This document shows positions 1 to 5,206 of a DNA stretch of 5,339 nt, one piece after another. Numbering within the stretch: the first letter of the stretch is position 1; every line of letters begins with the position of its first letter. The notes under the pieces were generated by a model. The model saw nothing but the letters and a program-made list of their open reading frames with translations. It did not search any database and had not been told where the DNA came from. The translations under genes and the position numbers were made by a program. This DNA comes from CAYRVF01 sp964427535. GTDB taxonomy: Bacteria; Chloroflexota; Ktedonobacteria; Ktedonobacterales; JADMIN01. The stretch lies in contig CAYRVF010000199.1 in NCBI GenBank assembly GCA_964427535.1, positions 1 through 5,339 of the forward strand, given 5' to 3'.

Positions 1-53
1 CGCGTCGCGGCGGTCGTCGTCGAGGGATTCTGGCTCATCGAATTCTGGCTCAT
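1..53 (-). CDS. N-terminus of an unidentified protein (partial, runs off left edge)
   Basis: Reading leftward from the ATG at 53-51, the frame stays open to the window edge and encodes MSQNSMSQNPSTTTAAT followed by a probable Arg. A GGAGGGG Shine-Dalgarno sequence (68-62 on the minus strand) sits eight bases before this ATG, within the last codons of the membrane-protein gene. The gap between that gene's stop and this start is only five bases, so the two are very likely co-transcribed and translationally coupled. A second in-frame ATG at 38-36 results from a 15-base duplication and has no Shine-Dalgarno of its own, so the first ATG is preferred. The Ser/Thr/Gln/Asn-rich start looks like a flexible N-terminal tail, not a signal peptide. 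Too little is visible to name the product. Confidence 0.6.
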   Translation of the reverse strand, partial: MSQNSMSQNPSTTTAAT

Positions 54-55
54 CG
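27..55. repeat. Tandem 14-bp identical repeat, period 15, spanning a start codon
   Basis: The 14-base unit ATTCTGGCTCATCG occurs at 27-40 and again at 42-55 with one base between. On the minus strand it duplicates CG-ATG-AGC-CAG-AAT, giving the protein start MSQNS-MSQNP. The period of 15 keeps the frame, so the duplication adds five residues and a second ATG. It also creates a GAATTC at the junction (40-45). Confidence 0.9.
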
Positions 56-58
56 CGC

Positions 59-1297
59 CTACCCCTCCGCCTGCTGCAATGACGGCCCCATGTTCAGCCC
101 AAGCCCGCTGCCAAGCCACGCGCCTGCCGCCCCCAGCACCAGCGCCACGACGAACGCGAGCGACGCAAGCACCATCTGCGCCGTGCCGTCCTGGCTCGTG
201 ATGTTCCCGATCGTGATCGGCACATAGACCAGATTCAACAGCACGGCCAGCAGCAGCCCAACCACCGCTGCCCGCTGTACACGCCTGCGCAGCGCGGCTG
301 CCGGCACTTGCGCGCGTCGAGCGCGATAGGCCGCGAAGTCGATGGCCGCCCCCGCCGCGATGAGCAGGATCGGCGCGATGAACGAGTCGACGACGAATGG
401 AGGGGCCTGCCCCCGGCGATAGCTCTGGTGCTCGGCCACCCGCAGCGCCTCGGTCAGCAGTGGGACGAACAAGAACACCGCCAGATCGATCGCGTAGTAG
501 GCCGCGACGACCCCGCTTGCGGCAAAGCGCCAGGGGATCGCCGTGACGGCCAGCGCCAGCGCGAACCCACCGAACGCGCCGATCATCAGCGGGAATGTGT
601 CGATAGTGACCCCGCCGATGTTGATGGCCGCATCGTCGAACGCGGCGTCGAGGAAGAAGAAGAGGATCCAGATCATCGAGCCGAGCGCGACGCTCACGCC
701 GATGCGTCCGGCGCGCCCCGCGCTCGCCTGCCACGTGCCCTCCGTCAGGTTGGCGCCGGAGAGCAGCAGGTAGGCCACACCGTACGCGGCGACGCTCATG
801 CCGGTGATGATCATCACGTGGAAGGGCGCCCAGACCGAGACGTCGATGCCGTAGAGCGAGTGCCAGTAGACGTCCAGCGGGAAGCCAACGGCCGCTGCCA
901 GCGCGGCGAATCCCGCCACATACGCTCCCAGCGACGCCGAGAACACACCGGCAAACGACGTGCTCAGCTCGCTGAAACCCCGATACCGCCGCGCCAGGAC
1001 CGACTCGACGCCGACCTCGCTCAGCGCGGCCACCCCACAGAGCAGGATGCCGCCCAGCATCATCAGGTGCGGTGGCACGAGCGCCCGGTCGCGGCCGATG
1101 AAGCTGTGCCACTGGATGTCCCAGCTCGTGCCGAAGGCGAAGAGCACGACGCCCAGCAGCGTGGCGCCCCCGGCGATCAGGCGCAGCAGCGCAAGCGCTT
1201 CGCGTGGGCGCGCGAGTATGCCACTGCCGATCCGCTGACCCTGACCCTGCGCGCGGCCGGCAACGCCCGTCACGGCCTGTTGTGATGCATCTGTCAT
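59..1297 (-). CDS. Multi-pass membrane protein with duplicated D-x-x-W-H-S...P-x-H motif, family unknown
   Basis: The 412-residue protein starts at ATG 1297 behind a G-rich Shine-Dalgarno (GAGGGGGG, nine bases upstream) and ends with TAG. The first ~35 residues are polar and Gly/Gln/Arg-rich. About ten hydrophobic segments follow, roughly at residues 37-56, 75-95, 117-137, 158-180, 197-217, 234-254, 260-283, 302-323, 341-363 and 375-398, so it is an integral membrane protein. The helix 1-2 and helix 3-4 connections carry the same motif: D60-x-x-W63-H64-S65-x-x-G68-x-D70...P76-H77...M80, and D142-x-x-W145-H146-S147-x-x-G150-x-D152...P158-F-H160...M162. This indicates an internal duplication and a conserved His/Asp-rich site at one membrane face. 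Residues 214-243 (...FDD...FPLMIGAFGG) may be a third, degenerate copy without the histidines. I do not recognise a named family. Metal or cofactor binding is only an inference from the paired His and Asp. The gene is followed after five bases by another gene and is probably the first gene of that operon. Confidence 0.9.
   Translation of the reverse strand: MTDASQQAVTGVAGRAQGQGQRIGSGILARPREALALLRLIAGGATLLGVVLFAFGTSWDIQWHSFIGRDRALVPPHLMMLGGILLCGVAALSEVGVESVLARRYRGFSELSTSFAGVFSASLGAYVAGFAALAAAVGFPLDVYWHSLYGIDVSVWAPFHVMIITGMSVAAYGVAYLLLSGANLTEGTWQASAGRAGRIGVSVALGSMIWILFFFLDAAFDDAAINIGGVTIDTFPLMIGAFGGFALALAVTAIPWRFAASGVVAAYYAIDLAVFLFVPLLTEALRVAEHQSYRRGQAPPFVVDSFIAPILLIAAGAAIDFAAYRARRAQVPAAALRRRVQRAAVVGLLLAVLLNLVYVPITIGNITSQDGTAQMVLASLAFVVALVLGAAGAWLGSGLGLNMGPSLQQAEG
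62..68 (-). promoter_or_regulatory. Ribosome binding site of the partial left-edge gene
   Basis: GGAGGGG on the minus strand, ending eight bases before the ATG at 53. It lies inside the final codons (GAG GGG TAG) of the upstream membrane-protein gene, the usual layout for translational coupling, and it decides between the two duplicated ATGs in favour of the first. Confidence 0.65.
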
Positions 1298-1306
1298 CGA
1301 TTCGAT

Positions 1307-1314
1307 CCCCCCTC
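1307..1314 (-). promoter_or_regulatory. Ribosome binding site of the membrane-protein gene
   Basis: GAGGGGGG on the minus strand, nine bases before the ATG at 1297. It supports that start over the downstream in-frame methionines. Confidence 0.6.
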
Positions 1315-1317
1315 ACT

Positions 1318-1332
1318 CGCGGATGGTCCGCG
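1318..1332 (-). promoter_or_regulatory. Short GC-rich hairpin in the 5' leader of the membrane-protein gene
   Basis: A perfect six-base inverted repeat, CGCGGA and TCCGCG, separated by three bases (1324-1326). It ends three bases before the G-rich Shine-Dalgarno of the next gene. In the minus-strand transcript it would form a tight GC stem next to the ribosome binding site and could tune initiation. There is no U tract, so it is not an intrinsic terminator. Confidence 0.4.
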
Positions 1333-1383
1333 GCTCAAGCTACCGGGAGTCTAAAGCTACACATACCGTACGTTCGCAGCTCC

Positions 1384-1404
1384 CATATGTTGCGCGTGCG
1401 TCAA
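1384..1404 (-). promoter_or_regulatory. Possible promoter or operator element upstream of the membrane-protein gene
   Basis: On the minus strand TTGACG (1404-1399) matches a sigma-70 -35 hexamer at five of six positions and is followed after 11 bases by TATG (1387-1384). The 11-base spacer is too short for a standard promoter, and no good -10 hexamer lies at 16-18 bases. The same TTGAC(A/G)-N11-TATG arrangement occurs upstream of the fusion gene, which is the main reason to record it. The element ends 86 bases before the start codon. Confidence 0.25.
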
Positions 1405-1703
1405 AACAGCATCCTTGCGCTGCTCCTCGTGCCTCCATGTGCCTCCCCACACCTCGACGGCCCGCTTCTGCCTTCACCCGCGCTGCTCTCGGCCTCTCAC
1501 GTCACTGCCTCGCCTCAGTGCAATAGCAGATCGCGCACCAGGGCACCTGCGTTCCCTTCGCTCGCCACTTCGCAGAGACCGCAATCCCCTCGACGACCCG
1601 GCGGCGCTGCGATTGGTCGCCACCGTCTTCCAGACCGGACGGCGGGTGGCGTGACACGATGCTGGACGTACTAGCCCTCAGTCGGAAACCATATGAGTCG
1701 CCT

Positions 1704-1740
1704 GTCATGACTGGTCGCCGCCCTAGGAATGGCCGGTCAT
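1704..1740. repeat. Inverted repeat with nested palindrome (GTCATGAC ... GTCAT)
   Basis: GTCATGAC at 1704-1711 is a perfect eight-base palindrome. Its right part, ATGACTGG (1707-1714), also pairs at seven of eight positions with CCGGTCAT (1733-1740) across 18 bases. This could be a protein-binding site or a weak stem, or chance. Confidence 0.35.
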
Positions 1741-1753
1741 TGAAGCTGCAACG

Positions 1754-1774
1754 TCTGACACCGATTCTGACACC
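1754..1774. repeat. Direct repeat TCTGACACC, period 12
   Basis: TCTGACACC is present at 1754-1762 and 1766-1774, separated by three bases. Closely spaced short direct repeats of this kind resemble arm-type sites bound by tyrosine integrases. That reading gains some weight only because a tRNA-like 3' end lies about 100 bases to the right. Confidence 0.4.
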
Positions 1775-1847
1775 AAGAGTGCCGAACAGAGGCGAACTGT
1801 GGCGAATAGCGGAGCGCAGAAGAGTGAGATATTTCCAGGCTATACGT

Positions 1848-1924
1848 GCGGATGTGCACGGTCGCGAACATAGCAAAGAGCCTTTGTAAACCGAATATTA
1901 TTCGTTCGAATCCGATCGTCTGCT
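1848..1924 (+). other. tRNA-like remnant, 3' half resembling a threonine (UGU) tRNA
   Basis: A 77-base stretch has tRNA geometry but is not an intact tRNA. GCGGATG (1848-1854) pairs with CGTCTGC (1917-1923) at all seven positions, two of them G-U. TTCGAAT (1905-1911) is a canonical T loop; its stem 1900-1904/1912-1916 pairs at four of five positions (one wobble, one C-C mismatch) and adjoins the acceptor strand directly. TTTGTAA (1883-1889) has the form of an anticodon loop with U33, anticodon UGU and two following A, then a five-base 3' stem strand and a five-base variable loop (1895-1899). The anticodon stem pairs at only about one position, the D arm is not recognisable, and the next bases are CCT instead of CCA. 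It may be a decayed tRNA gene or a 3'-end copy left by integration. Chance resemblance is possible. Confidence 0.3.
1892..1911. repeat. Overlapping palindromes built from CGAAT/ATTCG
   Basis: CGAATA-T-TATTCG (1892-1904) is a perfect 13-base palindrome. Its right half also forms ATTCG-TT-CGAAT (1900-1911) with the next half-site, giving three alternating CGAAT half-sites in 20 bases. A further ATTCG lies near 1950. This may be a regulator operator, or the T-arm of the tRNA-like remnant. Confidence 0.5.
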
Positions 1925-1984
1925 CCTCGAGAAACAGGTGAATAGAGCGGATTCGAGGCACTTTGATCCTGCTCCATCTCCCCT

Positions 1985-2039
1985 GTCTACCAACGCCCAT
2001 CCCACTCCTCTGCATGCACAAGTGTTGGCGTTGTTAGAC
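1985..2039 (-). terminator. Long imperfect stem-loop just after the fusion gene (possible terminator or 3' stabiliser)
   Basis: GTCTACCAACGCC (1985-1997) pairs with GGCGTTGTTAGAC (2027-2039) at 12 of 13 positions, with a single mismatch at 1990/2034. The 29-base loop contains the eight-base palindrome TGCATGCA (2011-2018). The structure begins 21 bases after the fusion gene's stop codon, where a transcript end is expected. No U tract follows the stem on either strand, so a classical intrinsic terminator is not supported. It could instead protect the mRNA 3' end or be a DNA-binding site. Confidence 0.45.
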
Positions 2040-2060
2040 CAGCGGCTGCATATACTCCTT

Positions 2061-5000
2061 CTACGGCTGGGCACCGTCTTCGGTCAGCACGTCGTCGAGG
2101 GTGGCGAGCAGGAAGTCGGCGTCGGCGGCAGTGAAGACGAGCGGCGGCTTGATCTTGAGGACGTTGTGATAGGGGCCGTCGGTGCTGAGGAGGATGCCGC
2201 GTTCGCGCATGCGGTTGGCGATGTAGGACGCCTGGGCGGGCGCCGGCTCCTTCGTCGCGCGGTCACGCACCAGCTCGATGCCGAGGAAGAGTCCCAGCCC
2301 GCGCGCCTCGCCGATGAGAGGATGGCGCTCTGCCAGCGCGTGCAGGCCGCCCAACAGCTGTGTGCCGGTGGCGAGCGCGTTGGCCTGCAACCCTTCGTCG
2401 CGGATGACATCGAGGACGGCGAGGCCGACGGCGCAGGAGACCGGGTTGCCGCCGAAGGTGTTGAAATACTCCATGCCGTTGTCGAAGGAGGCCGCGATCT
2501 CCGGGGTGGTGATGACGGCGCCGAGGGGATGGCCGTTGCCGATGGGCTTGCCGAGCGTGACGATGTCGGGCACGACGCCCTGCGTCTCGAAGGCCCAGAA
2601 GTGCGAGCCGACGCGCCCGAAGCCGGTCTGCACCTCGTCGGCAATGCAGACAGCGCCCGCGGTATGGACGTGCGCATAGACGGCGGCAAGATAGCCGTCG
2701 GGGAGGACGAGCTGGCCGCCGCAGCCGAGCACGGATTCGCAGATGAAGGCGGCTGGCTCCTCGCCTCGCGTGCGCATGGCCGCGATGACGTCCGCGACGG
2801 ACTGGGCGTACTGCGCGCCAGCATCGGAGCGCATGTGGGGGCCACGGTAGGTGTCGGGCATGGGCACCGTCGCGACCCACGAGGGTGCGCCCTCGCCACC
2901 GGGGCCATTGTGCTTGTAGGGGCTGATGTCCACGAGCGTCGCCGTGTTGCCGTGGTAGGCGCCATCCACGACGATCACGTTTTTGCGGCGGGTATGCGCG
3001 CGGGCCAGGCGGAGGGCCAGCTCGTTCGCCTCGCTGCCAGAGCAGACGAAGTAGCAGACGCGCAGCGGATCCGGTAGGGTGTCTGTGAGACGCTCGGCAT
3101 ACCGCACGAGGTCTTCGTGCAGGTAGCGCGTATTGGTGTTGAGGACGGCCATCTGGCGCTGGCCGGCACGCACGACGCGCGGATGCGAGTGGCCGACGTG
3201 CGGCACGTTGTTGACCGCGTCCAGATAGCGGCGGCCGTCGGCGTCGTAGAGATATTGCCGGTAGCCACGGACGATCTGGAGCGGCGCGCGATACGAGAGG
3301 CTGAGGTTGCCGCCGATGCGTGTGCGCCGCGCCGCCAGGATGGCATCGGTGGTGGGCGTGTCGCGGCTCGCGTCGCAGTCGACGGGTAGGTTGGCGATCA
3401 GATTGGGATCGGGGCTGAGGCCGAGCCAGAGGGTACGCTGGCTGGGACGCGCGACACCAGGGAAGTCACCGCGCTTGCCCAGCAGGTCGGTGACAATCTG
3501 GAAGTGCAGGTGCGGCGGCCAGCCGCCGTTGACCATGAGGTCGCCGATGCGGGCGATCTCCTGCCCGCGCGCAACCGAGATACCCTCGGAGAGTCCGTCC
3601 AGCGAGTCGCGGCTGAGGTGACCGTAGAGCGTATAGAAGGTTGGACCATGCAGGCCCGCGCGATGCTCCAGTATGATAGTGGGGCCGTAGTCGAGCGCGG
3701 CGGCGTTGTCGGCGAAGCTGTGGACGATGCCCTCCAGCGGCGCGTAGATGGGCGTGCCGGCGGGCATGAAGATATCGAGCGCGGTATGCAGCGCACGCCA
3801 TTCGGGGCCGTCGTTGCCCTCGACACGGTAGGCGTCAGTCGTGTAAATGGGTCGTGCCTCATGGTAGCGCCCGATGCCCGCGACGGTGCGCGACTCGTGC
3901 AGGCGCTCGAAGAGCGTGCGGGTGAAGGCGGCGGTGTCGGCGAAGTCAGCGTTGGTGCCCAGCTCGCGGCTGCCGATGCTGAGGTCGTAGACGAGCGTGG
4001 TGGCAGTGGTGAGCGCAGGCTGCACGAGGCTGGCGAACGTGCCATGCTCCGCTTCGAGCCAGGCGACGACGGCGGGCGTCGTCGGGCAGGCGGGCAGGCT
4101 GCAGGCGGCGCGGAAGAGGTAGTGCGCCTGCTGCGGGGGAACGCCGGCGAGGTGGTTGAGGAGATCCCAGGCGGGTGCGTCGCTGACCTGCAGGTAGGTG
4201 TTGGTGGGGTCGATCACGCGCTGATAGGCGGAGTTGGCGACGCTGACGCAGAGGCGGGCGCACAGCAGGTCGTAGAGGACGGCGAGCTCGTCTTCGGTGA
4301 GCGGATAGGCCATATGATAGCCGGCGACGACGCGGGCGGCAGCATCGAGGGGATCCGGCTTGCCCAGCATGGCGTAGGCGCAGGCGATGGCGAGGTCGCA
4401 GATGGTCGCGGTGCGGAGCATATCGCCGAAGTCCACGACGCCGATGATGCGCTGGGCATCCACCGGACCGCCGACGAGGACATTGTAATCGTTGGCATCG
4501 TTGTAGATGACGCTCTGGCGCAGGGCGGGCAGGCGCGGCAGGGTTTCGGCCTCGAAATGCTCGAGCAGGCGTGCGACGAGGGCGCGGCGTGCGGGATCGG
4601 CAATGTGCTGCAGGTAGTCGCGAATCCAGCCGGCGCGAGAAAGGTCCCACTTCAGGTCGCGAACGGCGGCGGGATGGTCGAAGCTGGCGAGCGCGCGGTC
4701 GAGGGTGCCGAGGATGTGGCCCAGGCTGGCGAGCAATTCGGGAGTGTGTGGCTTGGTGTGGGCTAGCAGCTTGCCTGGCACGTAGGTGAGGAGGCGAGCG
4801 AAGTGCTGGGTGCCGTCCGGTCCGGCGATGGTGGCGATGTGCTCGCCGGACGGCATCGGGCAGACGCGGGGCAGCGCCAGCTCCGGCGCGTGCGCGGCGA
4901 GGTGCACAAGTGCGGCGTTTTGCAGGTCGAGGATGGCGCGCTCTTCGCCAGCATGGGAGATTTTCAGCACGTACGCGCGTCCCTCGTCGGTGGTGAGCTG

Positions 5001-5120
5001 GAAATTGCGGTCATGCTCGCCGGGGAGTGCGCGTGGGTCGCCCTGCACGCCGAAGAGCGCCGCGACGGCGCGGGCATCCTGCTCAGTGACGGCGGGGGCG
5101 GCGTGTTTGATAGCGACCAT
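2061..5120 (-). CDS. Three-domain fusion: APH-family kinase, M23 peptidase-like domain, class III PLP aminotransferase/phospho-lyase
   Basis: The product is 1019 residues from ATG 5120, chosen because AGGAG lies nine bases upstream; a GTG extension to 5183 has no such support. There is no signal peptide or membrane segment, so it is probably cytosolic. Residues ~1-365 are an APH-type kinase: K53 in YVLKIS, the catalytic loop Y-N-D208-A-N-D-Y-N213 (usual form HGDxxxxN), and the Mg-binding D230-F-G-D233. Residues ~440-545 are an M23/LytM fold with H445-x-x-x-D449, Y-G-H501-L-S and H537-L-H539, so all usual zinc ligands are present. Residues ~600-1015 are a fold-type I class III aminotransferase: GSEANE (695-700), YHG (722-724), E795, D828 in ADEVQTGFGR, Schiff-base lysine K858 in TLGKPIGNGHP, and T888 in FNTFGGNP. 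The GKPIGNGHP context is typical of the AGXT2/AGXT2-like group, which includes ethanolamine-phosphate and phosphohydroxylysine phospho-lyases. Inference: kinase and lyase act in sequence on an amino alcohol. The substrate and the M23 role are unknown, and transamination remains possible. Confidence 0.95.
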   Translation of the reverse strand: MVAIKHAAPAVTEQDARAVAALFGVQGDPRALPGEHDRNFQLTTDEGRAYVLKISHAGEERAILDLQNAALVHLAAHAPELALPRVCPMPSGEHIATIAGPDGTQHFARLLTYVPGKLLAHTKPHTPELLASLGHILGTLDRALASFDHPAAVRDLKWDLSRAGWIRDYLQHIADPARRALVARLLEHFEAETLPRLPALRQSVIYNDANDYNVLVGGPVDAQRIIGVVDFGDMLRTATICDLAIACAYAMLGKPDPLDAAARVVAGYHMAYPLTEDELAVLYDLLCARLCVSVANSAYQRVIDPTNTYLQVSDAPAWDLLNHLAGVPPQQAHYLFRAACSLPACPTTPAVVAWLEAEHGTFASLVQPALTTATTLVYDLSIGSRELGTNADFADTAAFTRTLFERLHESRTVAGIGRYHEARPIYTTDAYRVEGNDGPEWRALHTALDIFMPAGTPIYAPLEGIVHSFADNAAALDYGPTIILEHRAGLHGPTFYTLYGHLSRDSLDGLSEGISVARGQEIARIGDLMVNGGWPPHLHFQIVTDLLGKRGDFPGVARPSQRTLWLGLSPDPNLIANLPVDCDASRDTPTTDAILAARRTRIGGNLSLSYRAPLQIVRGYRQYLYDADGRRYLDAVNNVPHVGHSHPRVVRAGQRQMAVLNTNTRYLHEDLVRYAERLTDTLPDPLRVCYFVCSGSEANELALRLARAHTRRKNVIVVDGAYHGNTATLVDISPYKHNGPGGEGAPSWVATVPMPDTYRGPHMRSDAGAQYAQSVADVIAAMRTRGEEPAAFICESVLGCGGQLVLPDGYLAAVYAHVHTAGAVCIADEVQTGFGRVGSHFWAFETQGVVPDIVTLGKPIGNGHPLGAVITTPEIAASFDNGMEYFNTFGGNPVSCAVGLAVLDVIRDEGLQANALATGTQLLGGLHALAERHPLIGEARGLGLFLGIELVRDRATKEPAPAQASYIANRMRERGILLSTDGPYHNVLKIKPPLVFTAADADFLLATLDDVLTEDGAQP

Positions 5121-5129
5121 GTGGTGTCT

Positions 5130-5134
5130 CTCCT
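5130..5134 (-). promoter_or_regulatory. Ribosome binding site setting the start of the fusion gene
   Basis: AGGAG on the minus strand, within CAGGAGAG, nine bases before the ATG at 5120. It decides that start over the in-frame GTG at 5183, whose 21 extra residues are His/Ala-rich and unlike a domain start. Confidence 0.75.
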
Positions 5135-5176
5135 GAGGGTGATGGCATGCGCTGGCGTGCGCTGCGCGGCCCTCCC

Positions 5177-5206
5177 ATTTCACAGCATACGGGTTTGTGC
5201 TGTCAA
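5177..5206 (-). promoter_or_regulatory. Candidate promoter of the fusion gene
   Basis: On the minus strand TTGACA (5206-5201) is a perfect -35 hexamer. TGAAAT (5182-5177) lies 18 bases downstream and matches four of six -10 positions. A transcript starting near 5170 would exclude the GTG at 5183 and leave a ~50-base leader with the AGGAG site. A better-looking TATGCT (5189-5184) is only 11 bases from the -35, which is too close for sigma-70. Confidence 0.4.
5182..5203. repeat. Inverted repeat overlapping the candidate promoter
   Basis: ACAGCA (5182-5187) and TGCTGT (5198-5203) form a dyad with a 10-base spacer, covering the end of the -35 hexamer and the spacer region. The position fits a repressor operator that would block polymerase. 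The arms are only six bases, so chance is possible. Confidence 0.3.

Larger units (their letters stand above)
1298..2060. other. 763-bp intergenic stretch without a convincing gene
   Basis: This stretch lies between the end of the fusion gene and the start of the membrane-protein gene, both on the minus strand. Open frames here are short, overlap on several frames, lack good ribosome binding sites and encode Arg/Ser/Cys-rich sequence typical of chance frames. The part from about 1680 to 1990 is visibly richer in A/T than the flanking genes. It contains the inverted and direct repeats, tRNA-like remnant and stem-loop listed separately, plus the leader of the membrane-protein gene at its left end. 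Between about 1410 and 1680 I see only low-complexity CCT/GCC-rich sequence, including TGCCTCC twice (1430-1436 and 1440-1446). Confidence 0.6.

Noticed and set aside
1340..1438. 32-codon minus-strand frame with GGAGG before its ATG, a possible leader peptide for the membrane-protein gene
   Set aside because: The GGAGG-to-ATG spacing is only three bases, the product is a Cys/Arg/Ala-rich sequence without a recognisable pattern, and it overlaps the promoter-like element.
1502..1876. 124-residue minus-strand frame, considered as a decayed integrase C-terminus because it reads GVRIGVR across the direct repeat
   Set aside because: No catalytic integrase motif (R...H-x-x-R...Y) is present, and the composition is typical of a chance frame. 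The repeat alone is not enough.
1874..1886. CAAAG-AGC-CTTTG hairpin as an independent regulatory stem
   Set aside because: The five-base A/T-rich stem with a three-base loop is weak and easily explained by chance.
1659..1889. 76-residue plus-strand frame in the intergenic stretch
   Set aside because: Arg-rich, no good ribosome binding site, and its stop lies inside the tRNA-like anticodon loop. I see no domain pattern.
1848..1924. Calling an intact functional tRNA-Thr
   Set aside because: The anticodon stem and D arm do not pair, and the T stem has a mismatch. Only the acceptor stem and loop spacing fit, so it is recorded as a remnant at most.
3504..4766. 420-residue plus-strand open frame antisense to the kinase and M23 parts of the fusion gene
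   Set aside because: It mirrors the codon bias of the real gene, is Gly/Val/Glu/Asp-rich without recognisable motifs, and the minus strand carries clear catalytic motifs throughout. Other long plus-strand frames at 1938-3077, 4803-5249 and 308-1285 were rejected for the same reason.
5121..5183. N-terminal extension of the fusion protein from GTG 5183
   Set aside because: It adds 21 His/Ala-rich residues, has no Shine-Dalgarno, and its start lies within the candidate promoter. ATG 5120 has AGGAG at nine bases.
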